A stretch of DNA of 23,547 bases from WLMZ01 sp031410915 (GTDB lineage: Bacteria > Actinomycetota > Acidimicrobiia > Acidimicrobiales > Ilumatobacteraceae). Both the position numbers and the translations under genes were made by a program. The stretch is taken from the NCBI GenBank assembly GCA_031410915.1, contig JANNZY010000141.1:1-23547 (forward strand). Reading direction: 5' to 3'. The notes beneath the pieces were generated by a model that saw only the letters and a list, made by a program, of their open reading frames with translations, searched no databases and had not been told where the DNA came from. Shown piece after piece: positions 1 to 6,746 of the stretch. Position 1 is the stretch's first letter, and each line of letters starts with the position of its first letter.

Positions 1-720
1 CTTCATCACCGTCTCCAGCGCGGGCAGCATGGTCTGGACCGTGCTGATCTTGCCGTTGTTGATGAGGATGTAGGCGTCTTCGAGCACGGCTTCTTGGCGC
101 TCTGTGTCGGTGACGAAGTACGGCGACAGGTAGCCCTTGTCGAACTGCATGCCCTCGGTGAATTCGAGCTCGGTGCCGAAGGTGTTGCTCTCCTCCACCG
201 TCACGACGCCGTCTTTGCCGACCTTGTCGATCGCCTGCGCGATGACTTCGCCGATCGAGGAATCAGCAGCAGAGATGGTGGCGACAGCGGCGATGTCGCC
301 CTTGTCGTCGACCTCGCGGGACTGGCCCTTGATGCTTTCGACGGCAGCGGCGACAGCCTTCTCGATGCCGCGCTTGAGACCCATGGGGTTGGCACCGGCG
401 GCGACGTTGCGCATGCCCTGGTGCACCATTGCCTGGGCGAGAACCGTGGCCGTCGTGGTGCCGTCACCGGCCACGTCGTTGGTCTTTGTGGCGACTTCTT
501 TCACCAGCTGCGCGCCCATGTTCTCGAAGGCATCGTCGAGTTCGACTTCCTTCGCGATGGAGACGCCGTCGTTGGTGATCGTCGGTGCGCCGAACTTCTT
601 GTCGAGGACGACGTTGCGACCCTTCGGCCCGAGCGTGACCTTGACCGTGTCGGCCAACTTGTTCACGCCGGCTTCGAGTGCGCGACGAGCCTCGTCGTCG
701 AACTTGAGAACTTTTGCCAT
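1..720 (-). CDS. groEL: GroEL chaperonin, 60 kDa subunit (N-terminal 240 residues; 3' end outside window)
   Basis: ATP-dependent protein-folding chaperonin that forms the double-ring cage in the cytoplasm and works with the GroES lid. The visible 240 residues begin MAKVLKFDDEARRALEAGVN and contain the ATP-binding sequences LGPKGRNVVLD (about 30-40), the TITNDGVSIAKEVEL stretch (about 47-61) and GDGTTTATVLAQ (about 85-96), all hallmarks of group I chaperonins. The ATG start at 720 is preceded by a purine-rich AAGGGG. The gene lies only 13 bp behind groES and must be cotranscribed with it. The reading frame is open to the window edge, so the apical domain and C-terminus are not seen. I therefore cannot tell whether it ends in the GGM-type or the His-rich tail that separates the two GroEL paralogues of many actinobacteria. 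Identification is essentially certain. Confidence 0.98.
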   Translation of the reverse strand, partial: MAKVLKFDDEARRALEAGVNKLADTVKVTLGPKGRNVVLDKKFGAPTITNDGVSIAKEVELDDAFENMGAQLVKEVATKTNDVAGDGTTTATVLAQAMVHQGMRNVAAGANPMGLKRGIEKAVAAAVESIKGQSREVDDKGDIAAVATISAADSSIGEVIAQAIDKVGKDGVVTVEESNTFGTELEFTEGMQFDKGYLSPYFVTDTERQEAVLEDAYILINNGKISTVQTMLPALETVMK

Positions 721-733
721 GTGGCTGCGCCCC

Positions 734-1027
734 TTACTTGGTGACGATGGCGAGGACGTCGCGGCTGGTCAGGATCAACAGATCCTCGCCGTCGATGGTG
801 ACTTCGGTGCCGCCGTACTTGCTGTACAGGACGGTGTCGCCGACGGTGACGTCGAGCGGGCTGTGCGAACCCTTGTCATCGCTCCAGCGGCCGGGGCCGA
901 CAGCAATGACGCTGCCCTGCTGCGGCTTCTCCTTGGCGGTGTCGGGGATGACGAGGCCGGAAGCAGTGGTCTGCTCGGCTTCGTTCGGCTTGACCACGAT
1001 GCGGTCATCCAGCGGCTTGAGGCTCAT
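734..1027 (-). CDS. groES: GroES co-chaperonin, 10 kDa
   Basis: Heptameric lid of the GroEL cage. The product is 97 residues, the normal family length. It starts MSLKPLDDRIVVKPNEAEQT and contains the mobile-loop region (TTASGLVIPDTAKEKPQQG, about 20-38), which docks on GroEL, followed by the conserved VIAVGPGR and the GDTVLYSKYGGTEV strand. The ATG at 1027 has a GGAG-type ribosome binding site about 8 bases upstream and is the only sensible start. It is the first gene of a groES-groEL operon. A perfect CIRCE operator lies 31 bp upstream of the start codon, so repression by HrcA is expected. The response-regulator gene on the other strand starts 124 bp away, so the two genes are divergent and share this short regulatory gap. 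Confidence 0.98.
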   Translation of the reverse strand: MSLKPLDDRIVVKPNEAEQTTASGLVIPDTAKEKPQQGSVIAVGPGRWSDDKGSHSPLDVTVGDTVLYSKYGGTEVTIDGEDLLILTSRDVLAIVTK

Positions 1028-1057
1028 AGTCGTGAAGCTCCATGTGTTGTTGGGCTG

Positions 1058-1084
1058 TTAGCACTCTCGTAGTGCGAGTGCTAA
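1058..1084. promoter_or_regulatory. CIRCE operator (HrcA binding site)
   Basis: A perfect inverted repeat: TTAGCACTC at 1058-1066, a 9-bp spacer, and GAGTGCTAA at 1076-1084. This matches the CIRCE consensus exactly in both arms and in spacer length. CIRCE is the operator of the heat-shock repressor HrcA. Its position between the groES start and the predicted -10 box places it over the transcription start region, which fits repression of groES-groEL. Confidence 0.97.
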
Positions 1085-1113
1085 CGATAGGCCGTGGCGG
1101 GCCCCGATCGCAA
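1084..1113 (-). promoter_or_regulatory. Predicted groES-groEL promoter
   Basis: Reading the minus strand, TTGCGA (1113-1108) and TATCGT (1089-1084) are separated by 18 bp and resemble -35 and -10 boxes. The -10 box abuts and shares one base with the CIRCE operator. The match is by eye; the start site is not established. Confidence 0.5.
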
Positions 1114-1137
1114 CCGCGACAGCGGGACCGCCGGCCC

Positions 1138-1143
1138 TAGTCT
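1138..1143 (+). promoter_or_regulatory. Possible -10 box of a leaderless response-regulator transcript
   Basis: TAGTCT fits the TANNNT pattern of actinobacterial -10 boxes and lies 8 bases before the ATG at 1152. That is the spacing seen for leaderless mRNAs. No convincing -35 box is visible. A GAGG at 1146-1149 is too close to the ATG to be a good Shine-Dalgarno, which also suits a leaderless start. Confidence 0.3.
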
Positions 1144-1151
1144 TCGAGGCG

Positions 1152-1865
1152 ATGGATCGCTCGTCGTCGAAGCCCGTAGTGCTGACGGTGGATGACGAGG
1201 AGCACATCACCGAACTGATCGCGATGGGCCTCGGGTTCAACGGGTTCGAAGTCGTGCGCGCCGCGACCGGCCGCGCGGCGCTGGCGGCCATCGACGCGCA
1301 TCGCCCCGATCTCGTCATCCTCGACGTGATGCTGCCCGACCTCGACGGGTTCGAAGTCGCCCGCCGCCTGCGTCAGAACGAGTCCATGGGCACCCGGGTG
1401 CCGGTCATCTTCCTGACCGCGAAGGACACGACGGCGGACAAGGTCGAGGGGCTGCGCCTCGGCGTGGACGACTATGTCACGAAGCCGTTCTCGATCGAGG
1501 AGCTGATCGAGCGGGTGCGCGCGGTGCTGCGCCGTGCCGGTGGCCGCACGACGACGTCGGCGAACACGCTCGGATATCACGACGTCGTCATCGACACCGA
1601 CACGCGCGACGTGTGGCGCGGCGATCGCCTGATCGAACTGACGGCGACCGAGTTCAAGCTGCTCTGCTACCTCGTCGCCAACGCGCGCCAGGTGCTGACT
1701 CGCGAGCAGATCCTGGCGGCGGTGTGGGACTACGACTTCGCCGGCAACGCCAGCGTGCTCGAGACCTACATCAGCTACCTGCGCCACAAGGTGGACATCG
1801 AGGAGCCGCATCTGATCCACACCGTGCGCGGCATCGGCTACACACTCCGCCTCCCCGCCAAATAG
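1152..1865 (+). CDS. OmpR/PhoB-family response regulator
   Basis: DNA-binding output protein of a two-component system, 237 residues, the usual family size. The receiver domain (about 8-125) shows the acidic pair D14/D15, the phospho-acceptor D58 in VILDVMLPD, T89 in IFLTA and K111 in the YVTKPF motif, so it should be phosphorylatable. A winged-helix domain (about 138-235) contains the ELTATEFKLLCYLV helix and the C-terminal VRGIGYTLR hairpin typical of OmpR/PhoB. The gene is divergent from groES. It converges on the histidine kinase at 2279-3688, its likely partner, across a gap filled with tandem repeats. Paired genes of this type are more often cotranscribed. The kinase and HtrA-type protease nearby suggest an envelope-stress role, by analogy with mycobacterial MprA-MprB and PepD; this is inference. 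Confidence 0.93.
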   Translation: MDRSSSKPVVLTVDDEEHITELIAMGLGFNGFEVVRAATGRAALAAIDAHRPDLVILDVMLPDLDGFEVARRLRQNESMGTRVPVIFLTAKDTTADKVEGLRLGVDDYVTKPFSIEELIERVRAVLRRAGGRTTTSANTLGYHDVVIDTDTRDVWRGDRLIELTATEFKLLCYLVANARQVLTREQILAAVWDYDFAGNASVLETYISYLRHKVDIEEPHLIHTVRGIGYTLRLPAK

Positions 1866-1874
1866 CTGCGCCCC

Positions 1875-2275
1875 GCCAGAACAAACCGATCGAGAGCTCG
1901 GATCCTTCGGCCAGAAGGGCGCGATGCGAGGCCGACTGCCACAACGGCCGAACAACCGCAAGCCCCGCTCGGAACCTTCGGCCGTCAATCGTGACCCCCC
2001 GCCGCGTCCGCCCACGGCAGAACAACCGCAAGCCCTGTTCGGAACCTTCGGCCGTCAATCGTGAGCCCCCCTCCCGCGCCCGCCCACGGCAGAACAACCG
2101 CACACCCGGCTCGGAACCTTCGGCCGTCAGTCGTGACCCCCGCCCGCGCCCGCCCACGGCAGAACAACCGCAGGCCCGGCTCGGAACCTTCGGCCGTCAG
2201 ACGTGAGTCCCGCGGCGTCCGCGAACGGCAGAACAACCGCAGGCTCGGGTCCGGTCCTTCGGCCATCGGTCGTGG
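1875..2275. repeat. Tandem array of a ~70-bp repeat filling the gap between regulator and kinase genes
   Basis: Five recognisable copies have cores at about 1946-1994, 2016-2064, 2088-2136, 2158-2206 and 2227-2275, with spacings of 70, 72, 70 and 69 bp. A diverged sixth copy lies at about 1875-1915. Each roughly 49-bp core begins GGCAGAACAACCGCA (GGCCGAAC in the first full copy). Four copies share the identical stretch TCGGAACCTTCGGCCGTCA, followed by a CGTGA. The 20-23 bp between cores is C-rich and similar from copy to copy (CGC/CCGCCCAC). The array occupies nearly all of the 413 bp between the stop codons of two convergent genes. The spacings are not all multiples of three and no start or ribosome site accompanies a reading frame, so I regard it as non-coding. 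Related copies occur at 13170-13283. Confidence 0.9.
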
Positions 2276-2278
2276 GCA

Positions 2279-3688
2279 TCAGACGGCGGGCTGGGTGCCG
2301 AGCGGGACGCGCAGGCTGAAGACGGCACCGCCGTCGGGGGCGTTGGCGGCGGTGGCTGTGCCGCCGTGCTCGGCGGCAACGCTGGCAACGATGGACAGCC
2401 CGAGACCCGAGCCGCTGCCGACGCGAGCAGAGTCGGCACGCCAGAAGCGGTCGAAGGCGTGGATCAGACCGTCCGCGCTCAGACCGGGGCCGTGGTCGCG
2501 GACCGTCACCGTCGCGATGCCGGCTGCGGCTTCGTGATCGACGACCACCTCGATCGAACCGCCGTCGGGCGTGTGGTGGACGGCGTTCGTCACCAGGTTG
2601 CCGACGGCCTGGCGCAGGTGCGCCACGTTGCCACGAACCACGACCGGCGCGGGAGCGTGCAGGGTCAACAACCGGGTCGGACCGAGAGCACGAGCGTTGC
2701 TGCAGGCATCGGCGGCGACAACTGCGAGGTCGACATCGGTGCGTGCCGTCGGCGTCGGCTCGTCGAGTCGGGCGAGCGTCAACAGGTCCTCGACCAGCAC
2801 GCGCATGCGGGCGCTCTCCTCCTCGATCCGGGCCAGCATCAGGCTGCGGTCGAGGTCCGGGTGGTCGGCGCCCACGCGCGACAGTTCGGCGAAACCCTGG
2901 ATGGACGTCAGTGGCGTCCGCAGCTCATGCGACGCGTCGGCCAGGAACTGGCGCAGCCGGCGCTCGGTTGCGTCGCGTTCGTTGAACGACGCCTCCAGCG
3001 CGCCGAGCATCGTGTTCAGCGCCAGGCCGAGCTGACCGACCTCGGTCCGACCGTCGGCCGGCTCGACGCGCTGGGAGAGATCGCCGGCGGTGATGCCTGC
3101 CGTCGCCGTGGCCATCTGCTCGAGCGGTCGCAGACCGCGACGCAGGATCAACCACGATCCGATCGCCAGCAGCACGAGCAGCACGCCAATGCTGACCGCC
3201 TCGATCACCAGAAAGCGATCCAGCGAGCGCACGACCTCACCCGTCGGCGTGGCGATCAGGATGTAGTACGAATCCACACCCGGGGCCCGGGTGAGCAGCA
3301 CACGCCACTCGCCGTCGCCAACGGTGGAGCTCACCGTGAACAGGCGGCCGTCCCCAATGCCGGGATCGCTGATCGTGGTGGGGAGCGCGGGCTCGTCCTC
3401 GATGTCGCGGGTGCGGATCGCGAGCGTGTAGGACCGGTCCAGGTTGCGCAGCTCGGCATAGGTACCGAACGGCACGACCGTCGCCCGCCCTCCGAAGCCG
3501 GGCCTGGCGATGAACTCGGCCCGCTCGTAGAGCTCGGCAGCCACGGCCGGCAGCGAGTTGCGGACCTGTGTGTCGAGGCTGTCGTACTGCGAGCGCGAGT
3601 ACAGCGCGTAGGTCGAATAGCCGAAAACGGCCAGACCGGCCAGCACCAACACGACCAGTCCCAGCACGAGGCGGAGACGCAGGGTCAT
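2279..3688 (-). CDS. Membrane sensor histidine kinase (HAMP, HisKA, HATPase)
   Basis: Sensor of a two-component system, 469 residues. Order of parts: transmembrane segment 1 (about 7-29), an extracytoplasmic sensor of about 130 residues (30-158), transmembrane segment 2 (about 160-182), a HAMP linker (about 183-235), and a dimerisation domain with the phosphorylated H254 in ASHELRTPL. The ATP-binding domain has its N box at NLVTNAVHH (364-372), G1 at DHGPGL (399-403), the F box at FDRFWR (412-417) and G2 at GSGLGLSI (426-433). All catalytic boxes are intact. The ATG at 3688 lies 42 bp behind the HtrA-type protease gene, so the two are probably cotranscribed. It faces the response regulator across the repeat array. 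The sensor region resembles no ligand-binding fold I recognise, so the signal is unknown. Confidence 0.93.
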   Translation of the reverse strand: MTLRLRLVLGLVVLVLAGLAVFGYSTYALYSRSQYDSLDTQVRNSLPAVAAELYERAEFIARPGFGGRATVVPFGTYAELRNLDRSYTLAIRTRDIEDEPALPTTISDPGIGDGRLFTVSSTVGDGEWRVLLTRAPGVDSYYILIATPTGEVVRSLDRFLVIEAVSIGVLLVLLAIGSWLILRRGLRPLEQMATATAGITAGDLSQRVEPADGRTEVGQLGLALNTMLGALEASFNERDATERRLRQFLADASHELRTPLTSIQGFAELSRVGADHPDLDRSLMLARIEEESARMRVLVEDLLTLARLDEPTPTARTDVDLAVVAADACSNARALGPTRLLTLHAPAPVVVRGNVAHLRQAVGNLVTNAVHHTPDGGSIEVVVDHEAAAGIATVTVRDHGPGLSADGLIHAFDRFWRADSARVGSGSGLGLSIVASVAAEHGGTATAANAPDGGAVFSLRVPLGTQPAV

Positions 3689-3730
3689 GAGGTGCCGGCC
3701 GGGGCGGGGCGGGTCATGCAGGAGTTGCTA

Positions 3731-4702
3731 TCACGCCTGCTGGCGCAGCTCGGCGACGATCGCCATGGCGTTGTTGATCGGGATCGAGAAGCCGATGTTC
3801 TCGGCGGTCACGCTGCTCGAGCTGGTGGCCCCGGCGGTGTTCATCCCGATGATCTCGCCGGCCGCGTTGACGAGCGGTCCACCGGAGTTGCCCGAGCTGA
3901 TCGCCGCATCGGTCTGGATCAGTCCAGTGAGCGTGCCGTTCTCGACTTGGATCGAGCGGTCGAGCGCTGAGATGATGCCACGGGTGACGGTGACGTCGCC
4001 CTCGAGAGCGAGTGCGTTGCCGATCGCGACCGCATCGTCGCCGACCGCGACCTTGTCGGAATCACCGATCGTGGCGGGGGTGACGCCCGTCGCGTCGTCG
4101 AGCTTGATCAACGCGACGTCGTGTGCCGTGTCGACACCGATGACCGTGGCCGTGCGAGCCGTGGTCTCACCGTGCAAGGTCACCTTGATGGACGTCGCGT
4201 TCGCCACAACATGGGCGTTGGTGAGGATCTCGCTACCGGAGGTCAGCACGATGCCCGTGCCCGCACCCTCGCCTCGCTGGGTTCCGAACGGGCCGTTGCG
4301 GATCTCGATCTGGCTCACGATCGTGACGACGGACGGTTCGACGGACGCGACCACTGCGGCGACGTCGACCGAGCCGGTCGCGTACGTCAGCGGCTGCGCC
4401 GCCGAAGATTTCTCGACGACGGTGGTGCCGCCGTCGGCCAGTGTCGAGCCGACGTAGCCGGCACCACCGCCGGCAAGGACTGCCACGGTCGCGCTGACTG
4501 CGAGCCAGCGACGCCGCGACCGCGGGGGTGTGGGGACGGAATTGCCGGTGGACGGGTTGCGAGGAGGCTGATTCGGTGGCCCGTCCACCGGAGGCATCGC
4601 CGTTGCGGGCGGAGCCCACACCGGTCCCGCAGGCCAGGGGGAGGATGGACCTGCGGAACCGGTGAGACCTGATGGATTTCGTTGGGGTAAGTACGGATCC
4701 AT
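3731..4702 (-). CDS. HtrA/DegP-like membrane-anchored serine protease, without PDZ domain
   Basis: Trypsin-fold protease of the S1C (HtrA) type, 323 residues. Residues 1-60 are a Pro-rich cytoplasmic segment, followed by RSRRR and one transmembrane helix (about 66-85). This places the protease domain (about 110-320) outside the membrane. The catalytic triad is visible: H164 in TNAHVV, D195 in TAHDVALIKL and S273 in GNSGGP. The protein ends directly after the protease domain (FSIPINNAMAIVAELRQQA), so the PDZ domain common in DegP and mycobacterial PepD is missing. I chose the ATG at 4702. The frame stays open to 4978, but that extension would translate the ~39-bp repeats and is Arg-rich and unlike the family. 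The gene lies upstream of the histidine kinase, suggesting a joint role in envelope quality control. Confidence 0.9.
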   Translation of the reverse strand: MDPYLPQRNPSGLTGSAGPSSPWPAGPVWAPPATAMPPVDGPPNQPPRNPSTGNSVPTPPRSRRRWLAVSATVAVLAGGGAGYVGSTLADGGTTVVEKSSAAQPLTYATGSVDVAAVVASVEPSVVTIVSQIEIRNGPFGTQRGEGAGTGIVLTSGSEILTNAHVVANATSIKVTLHGETTARTATVIGVDTAHDVALIKLDDATGVTPATIGDSDKVAVGDDAVAIGNALALEGDVTVTRGIISALDRSIQVENGTLTGLIQTDAAISSGNSGGPLVNAAGEIIGMNTAGATSSSSVTAENIGFSIPINNAMAIVAELRQQA

Positions 4703-4813
4703 GAGTTCGTGCGTCTTTCGTTTCGATCGCGGGGAGGCGATGAATACACGATGCGCCCCAACCCTGGGCCGCCCCTGCGCCCACCCTTGGAGTTCCCTGT
4801 GAATTCCGTCGGC

Positions 4814-4970
4814 GACGCGCAACGGGGGACCACGCGCGTGCCGACCGTGCGTGATGCGCAACGGAACGCACACGCGTGGGCGGAATGTGCGACGCGCAAC
4901 GGGGAACCACGCGCGGGCCGACTGTGCGTCATGCGCAACCCATCGGCCACGCGTGGGCCGGACCTGTGCC
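4814..4970. repeat. Four tandem ~39-bp repeats upstream of the HtrA-like gene
   Basis: Units at 4814-4850, 4851-4890, 4891-4927 and 4928-4970 alternate between two subtypes (1 and 3 alike, 2 and 4 alike), suggesting duplication of a roughly 77-bp pair. Each has a GAYGCGCAAC-type start, a central CACGCG core (the perfect palindrome CCACGCGTGG in the last copy) and ends near TGTGC or CGTGC. The junctions form imperfect dyads such as TGCGTGATGCGCA (4848-4860) and TGCGTCATGCGCA (4925-4937). The array takes up half of the 306-bp gap between maf and the protease; I see nothing else definite in that gap. It could be a cluster of regulator sites or an inert repeat. Confidence 0.8.
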
Positions 4971-5008
4971 CTGCCCATCGGATCGCATGCGCGCGTCGGT
5001 GGCGTGTG

Positions 5009-5611
5009 TCAGGCGAGGAGCGTGGGGAGGGGAACTCCGGCGCGGGCGAGGAGCGTGGCGAGCATCGTCATCGGGAGGCCGATCACGTTGCTCACGCTGC
5101 CCTGCACGCCAGTCACCAACACGGCCGCGCTGCCCTGCATCGCGTACGCGCCGGCCTTGCCATGCGGCTCGCCGGTGCCGACGTACCACTCGAGCATCTC
5201 CGCACTGACGTGGCTCATCGTGACGACGGTGGTGGCGACGTCGCTCTCGACGCGACCCCCGTGGCGCACGGCGACGCCGGTGTGGACGAGGTGGTCGCGA
5301 CCACTGAGCGTGCGGAGCATTCGCCGGGCATCGTCGTCGTCGAGCGGCTTGGCGAAGATCGCGCCGTCGACGTCGACGGTGGTGTCGGCGGCGATCACGA
5401 TGTCGTGGTCGCCGGCGTCGACCGCCATCGCCTTCTCGATCGCGAGGCGATGCACGTACGGGATGGGTGCCTCGCCGGGACGCTCGGTCTCGTCGATGTC
5501 CGCGGGTGCGACCACGAAGGCGAGTCCCACATTCGTCAGCAACTCGCGTCGGCGCGGCGATCCGGATCCAAGGATGACGCGGGGCCGAACAGGGGCAACG
5601 TCAACCACCAC
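5009..5611 (-). CDS. maf: Maf-family nucleoside triphosphate pyrophosphatase
   Basis: Hydrolyses non-canonical or excess nucleoside triphosphates (family members act on dTTP/UTP or m7GTP) to monophosphate and pyrophosphate; linked to house-cleaning and to septum inhibition. The product is 200 residues, the usual length. The Maf signature is at the N-terminus (VILGSGSPRRRELL, about 12-25), followed by IAADTTVDVDG (about 73-83), KPLDDDDARRMLRTLSGRDHLVHTGVAV (about 88-115) and the GKAGAYAMQG motif (about 150-159). The chosen GTG start at 5611 lies inside the end of dus, an 11-bp overlap, so it is the last gene of that operon. Substrate subfamily cannot be settled by eye. Confidence 0.93.
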   Translation of the reverse strand: MVVDVAPVRPRVILGSGSPRRRELLTNVGLAFVVAPADIDETERPGEAPIPYVHRLAIEKAMAVDAGDHDIVIAADTTVDVDGAIFAKPLDDDDARRMLRTLSGRDHLVHTGVAVRHGGRVESDVATTVVTMSHVSAEMLEWYVGTGEPHGKAGAYAMQGSAAVLVTGVQGSVSNVIGLPMTMLATLLARAGVPLPTLLA

Positions 5612-6746
5612 TGAGCGCCATCACATGTGCGTCGTCGGGCGGCGTGACGTCGTCGAGATCGTCGAGGTAGTGCTCGGGCAGCACGACACGGATCGGGCCG
5701 TTGGTGTGGCCACGGCGGATGCGCTCGCCGCCGGGCACGATGCGCAAATCCGGGTCCAGCGCAGCGAGCAGGTCGTCGAGCTCGGCCAGCGAACCGATCT
5801 GGCTGAAGCGGCCACGGATCTCGCCACCGACCGGATATCCGGTCAAGTACCAGGATGTGTGCTTGCGGAAGTCGCGCACCGCGTTGTCCTCGCCGACGGT
5901 GTCGGCCATCAGCCGGCAGTGGTCGGCCATCTGCTGCGCGACGAAGCCGAGCGAGGGCGATTCGGGCACCGGATCGCCGTTGAACGCAGCCACGAGATGA
6001 CCGAACAGCCACGGCCGTCCGAGGCAGCCGCGGCCGATGACGACACCGTCGCAGAGCGTGTGGCGAACCATCGCCAGCGCATCCGACGCCTCCCAGATGT
6101 CGCCGTTGCCGAGCACCGGAATGGTGGTGACTGCAGCCTTCAGCGCGGCGATGGCATCCCAGTCGGCGTTACCGGCGTAGTGCTGCTGCGCGGTGCGGGC
6201 GTGCAGCGCGATCGCGGCGACACCCTCCTCCTCGGCGATCAGTCCGGTGCGGATGTACGTCAGGAGATCGTCGTTGATGCCCATCCGGAACTTGGCTGTG
6301 ACAGGCACGCCGTGCGGTGAGGCAACACTGACCACGGCGCGCAGGATGGCGCGCAGCAGGTTCGGCTTGAGCGGCACCGCCGCTCCGCCGCCCTTGCGGG
6401 TGACCTTCACCGCCGGGCAGCCAAAGTTGAGATCGATGTGGTCGACGCGATCGTTCTCGACCAGAACACGCGTGGCCGCGCCGACCATTGCCGGATCGCT
6501 GCCATAGATCTGCAGGCTGCGGAACGGCTCGTCGGCACCGAAGGTCGCGAGTCGCGCCGTCTTCGCGTTGCCGTGGACGAGCGCGGTCGCCATCACCATC
6601 TCATTGACGTAGACGAGATCCGGGGCGAAGCGGCGGCACATCGTGCGGAACGGCGCATTCGTGACGCCGGCCATCGGCGCAAGCACGACGGGCGGCCAGA
6701 CCTGGTGCTGGCCGAGCACCAGTGGCTGCAGGTCCGGAGGATTCAC
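5601..6746 (-). CDS. dus: tRNA-dihydrouridine synthase (DusB/NifR3-like)
   Basis: FMN enzyme that reduces uridine to dihydrouridine in tRNA. The product is 381 residues from a GTG at 6746 (MNPPDLQPLVLGQHQVWPPV). The FMN-barrel opening strand LAPMAGVTNAPFR (about 22-34), the active-site motif DLNFGCP with catalytic C110, the basic VTRKGGGAA and the phosphate-binding GNGDIW and GVVIGRGCLGRPW segments are all present. A helical tRNA-binding domain follows (about 260-345, containing DFRKHTSWYL). The frame is open far upstream, but the GTG at 6746 forms a 4-bp GTGA overlap with the stop of the methyltransferase gene, which supports translational coupling and this start. The long upstream extension is out-of-frame translation of the methyltransferase. 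A C-terminal tail of about 35 residues has no known motif. Confidence 0.95.
   Translation of the reverse strand: MNPPDLQPLVLGQHQVWPPVVLAPMAGVTNAPFRTMCRRFAPDLVYVNEMVMATALVHGNAKTARLATFGADEPFRSLQIYGSDPAMVGAATRVLVENDRVDHIDLNFGCPAVKVTRKGGGAAVPLKPNLLRAILRAVVSVASPHGVPVTAKFRMGINDDLLTYIRTGLIAEEEGVAAIALHARTAQQHYAGNADWDAIAALKAAVTTIPVLGNGDIWEASDALAMVRHTLCDGVVIGRGCLGRPWLFGHLVAAFNGDPVPESPSLGFVAQQMADHCRLMADTVGEDNAVRDFRKHTSWYLTGYPVGGEIRGRFSQIGSLAELDDLLAALDPDLRIVPGGERIRRGHTNGPIRVVLPEHYLDDLDDVTPPDDAHVMALSGG

Noticed and set aside
1771..2266. Minus-strand peptide repeat (LTAEGSE..LRLFCRGR) translated from the 70-bp array
   Set aside because: The phrase recurs, but successive copies fall in different frames because the spacings are 69, 70 and 72 bp, and there is no start or ribosome site. 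The repeated peptide simply reflects repeated DNA.
1875..2275. CRISPR array
   Set aside because: The spacers between repeats are similar to each other and only 20-23 bp long, the core is about 49 bp and varies between copies, and no cas gene is nearby.
2366..3970. 534-codon open frame on the plus strand opposite the histidine kinase
   Set aside because: It is antisense to a kinase with every motif intact, its product is Arg/Gln/His-rich with no domain, and it has no ribosome site. GC-rich codon bias alone opens such frames.
4703..4978. Upstream extension of the HtrA-like protein to 415 residues
   Set aside because: The extra 92 codons translate the ~39-bp repeats, are Arg-rich and resemble no family. 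The ATG at 4702 gives a normal N-terminus and membrane anchor.
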